NCBI RefSeq assembly: GCF_032854445.1
Contig: NC_088307.1
Coordinates: forward strand, 3,782,001 to 3,846,000
Origin: Liolophura sinensis
Lineage: Eukaryota; Mollusca; Polyplacophora; Chitonida; Chitonidae
Direction: 5' to 3'
DNA length: 64,000 bases
Both the position numbers and the translations under genes were made by a program. Under the pieces are notes generated by a model. It was not told the DNA's origin. It saw only the letters and a list, made by a program, of their open reading frames with translations, and did no database searches. How positions within the stretch are numbered: position 1 is the first letter of the stretch; every line of letters begins with the position of its first letter. Shown piece after piece: positions 63,935-64,000 of this stretch.

Positions 63935-64000
63935 GCAACAAAACACTAACTGAGGTAAACTGACAAGAGGCCGTACTTTACTGGTTACGCGTGACCATTT
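63935..64000 (-). repeat. Dispersed repeat family D, - strand, cut by window end
   Basis: AACACTAACTGAGGTAAACT, GACAAGAGGCCGTACTTTAC and TGGTTACGCGTGACCATTT are the reverse of the family-D core. Confidence 0.7.

Overview
This is a metazoan nuclear window, AT-rich, with intron-split genes, canonical GT/AG splice sites, an RNA polymerase III tRNA gene and many dispersed tRNA-derived SINE copies. Protein similarity and the style of the SINEs point to a lophotrochozoan, most likely a mollusc (bivalve or gastropod). That placement is inference, not proof. There is no bacterial or viral gene organisation.

Genes. (1) At the left edge (186-1472, + strand) lies the terminal coding exon of an unrecognised, highly basic, helix-rich protein. 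(2) MRPS2, the mitochondrial small-subunit ribosomal protein uS2m, is on the - strand with three coding exons (15740 down to 12928). (3) A tRNA-Val(CAC) gene is at 16256-16327 (+). (4) A eukaryotic-type glutamine synthetase is on the + strand, with a probable non-coding first exon ending at 20435, six coding exons from 23127 to 29944, and a polyadenylation signal near 30536. Its fifth coding junction is off by one nucleotide against a canonical GT-AG intron. No other protein gene could be supported. The right half (about 32.3-64 kb) looks intergenic or deeply intronic.

Repeats dominate the rest. There is a 91-bp array (2412-3044), a 5-kb array of 75/77-bp units (about 5770-10790), an 80-bp array (30718-32113), a 30-bp array (about 51340-52760), a 9/18-bp array (53808-54250) and a 73-bp array (about 61966-63795), plus smaller 30-, 28- and 50-bp arrays. 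I separate at least three tRNA-headed SINE families (called A, B and C here), one unclassified dispersed repeat (D), a TIR element of about 540 bp (56899-57439), a fold-back element of about 390 bp (11983-12370) and a near-perfect palindrome of about 83 bp (63837-63919).

The main theme of the window is that several of the long arrays appear to have grown inside or from transposable elements. The 80-bp array sits inside a SINE-B body, the 75-bp array starts directly after a SINE-B head, the 9-bp array fills the body of a SINE C, and the 73-bp array repeats what looks like the 3' end of a non-LTR retrotransposon. A second lead is a pair of diverged 1.1-kb duplicates (32690-34575) that share a short minus-strand reading frame changing mostly at synonymous or conservative positions.
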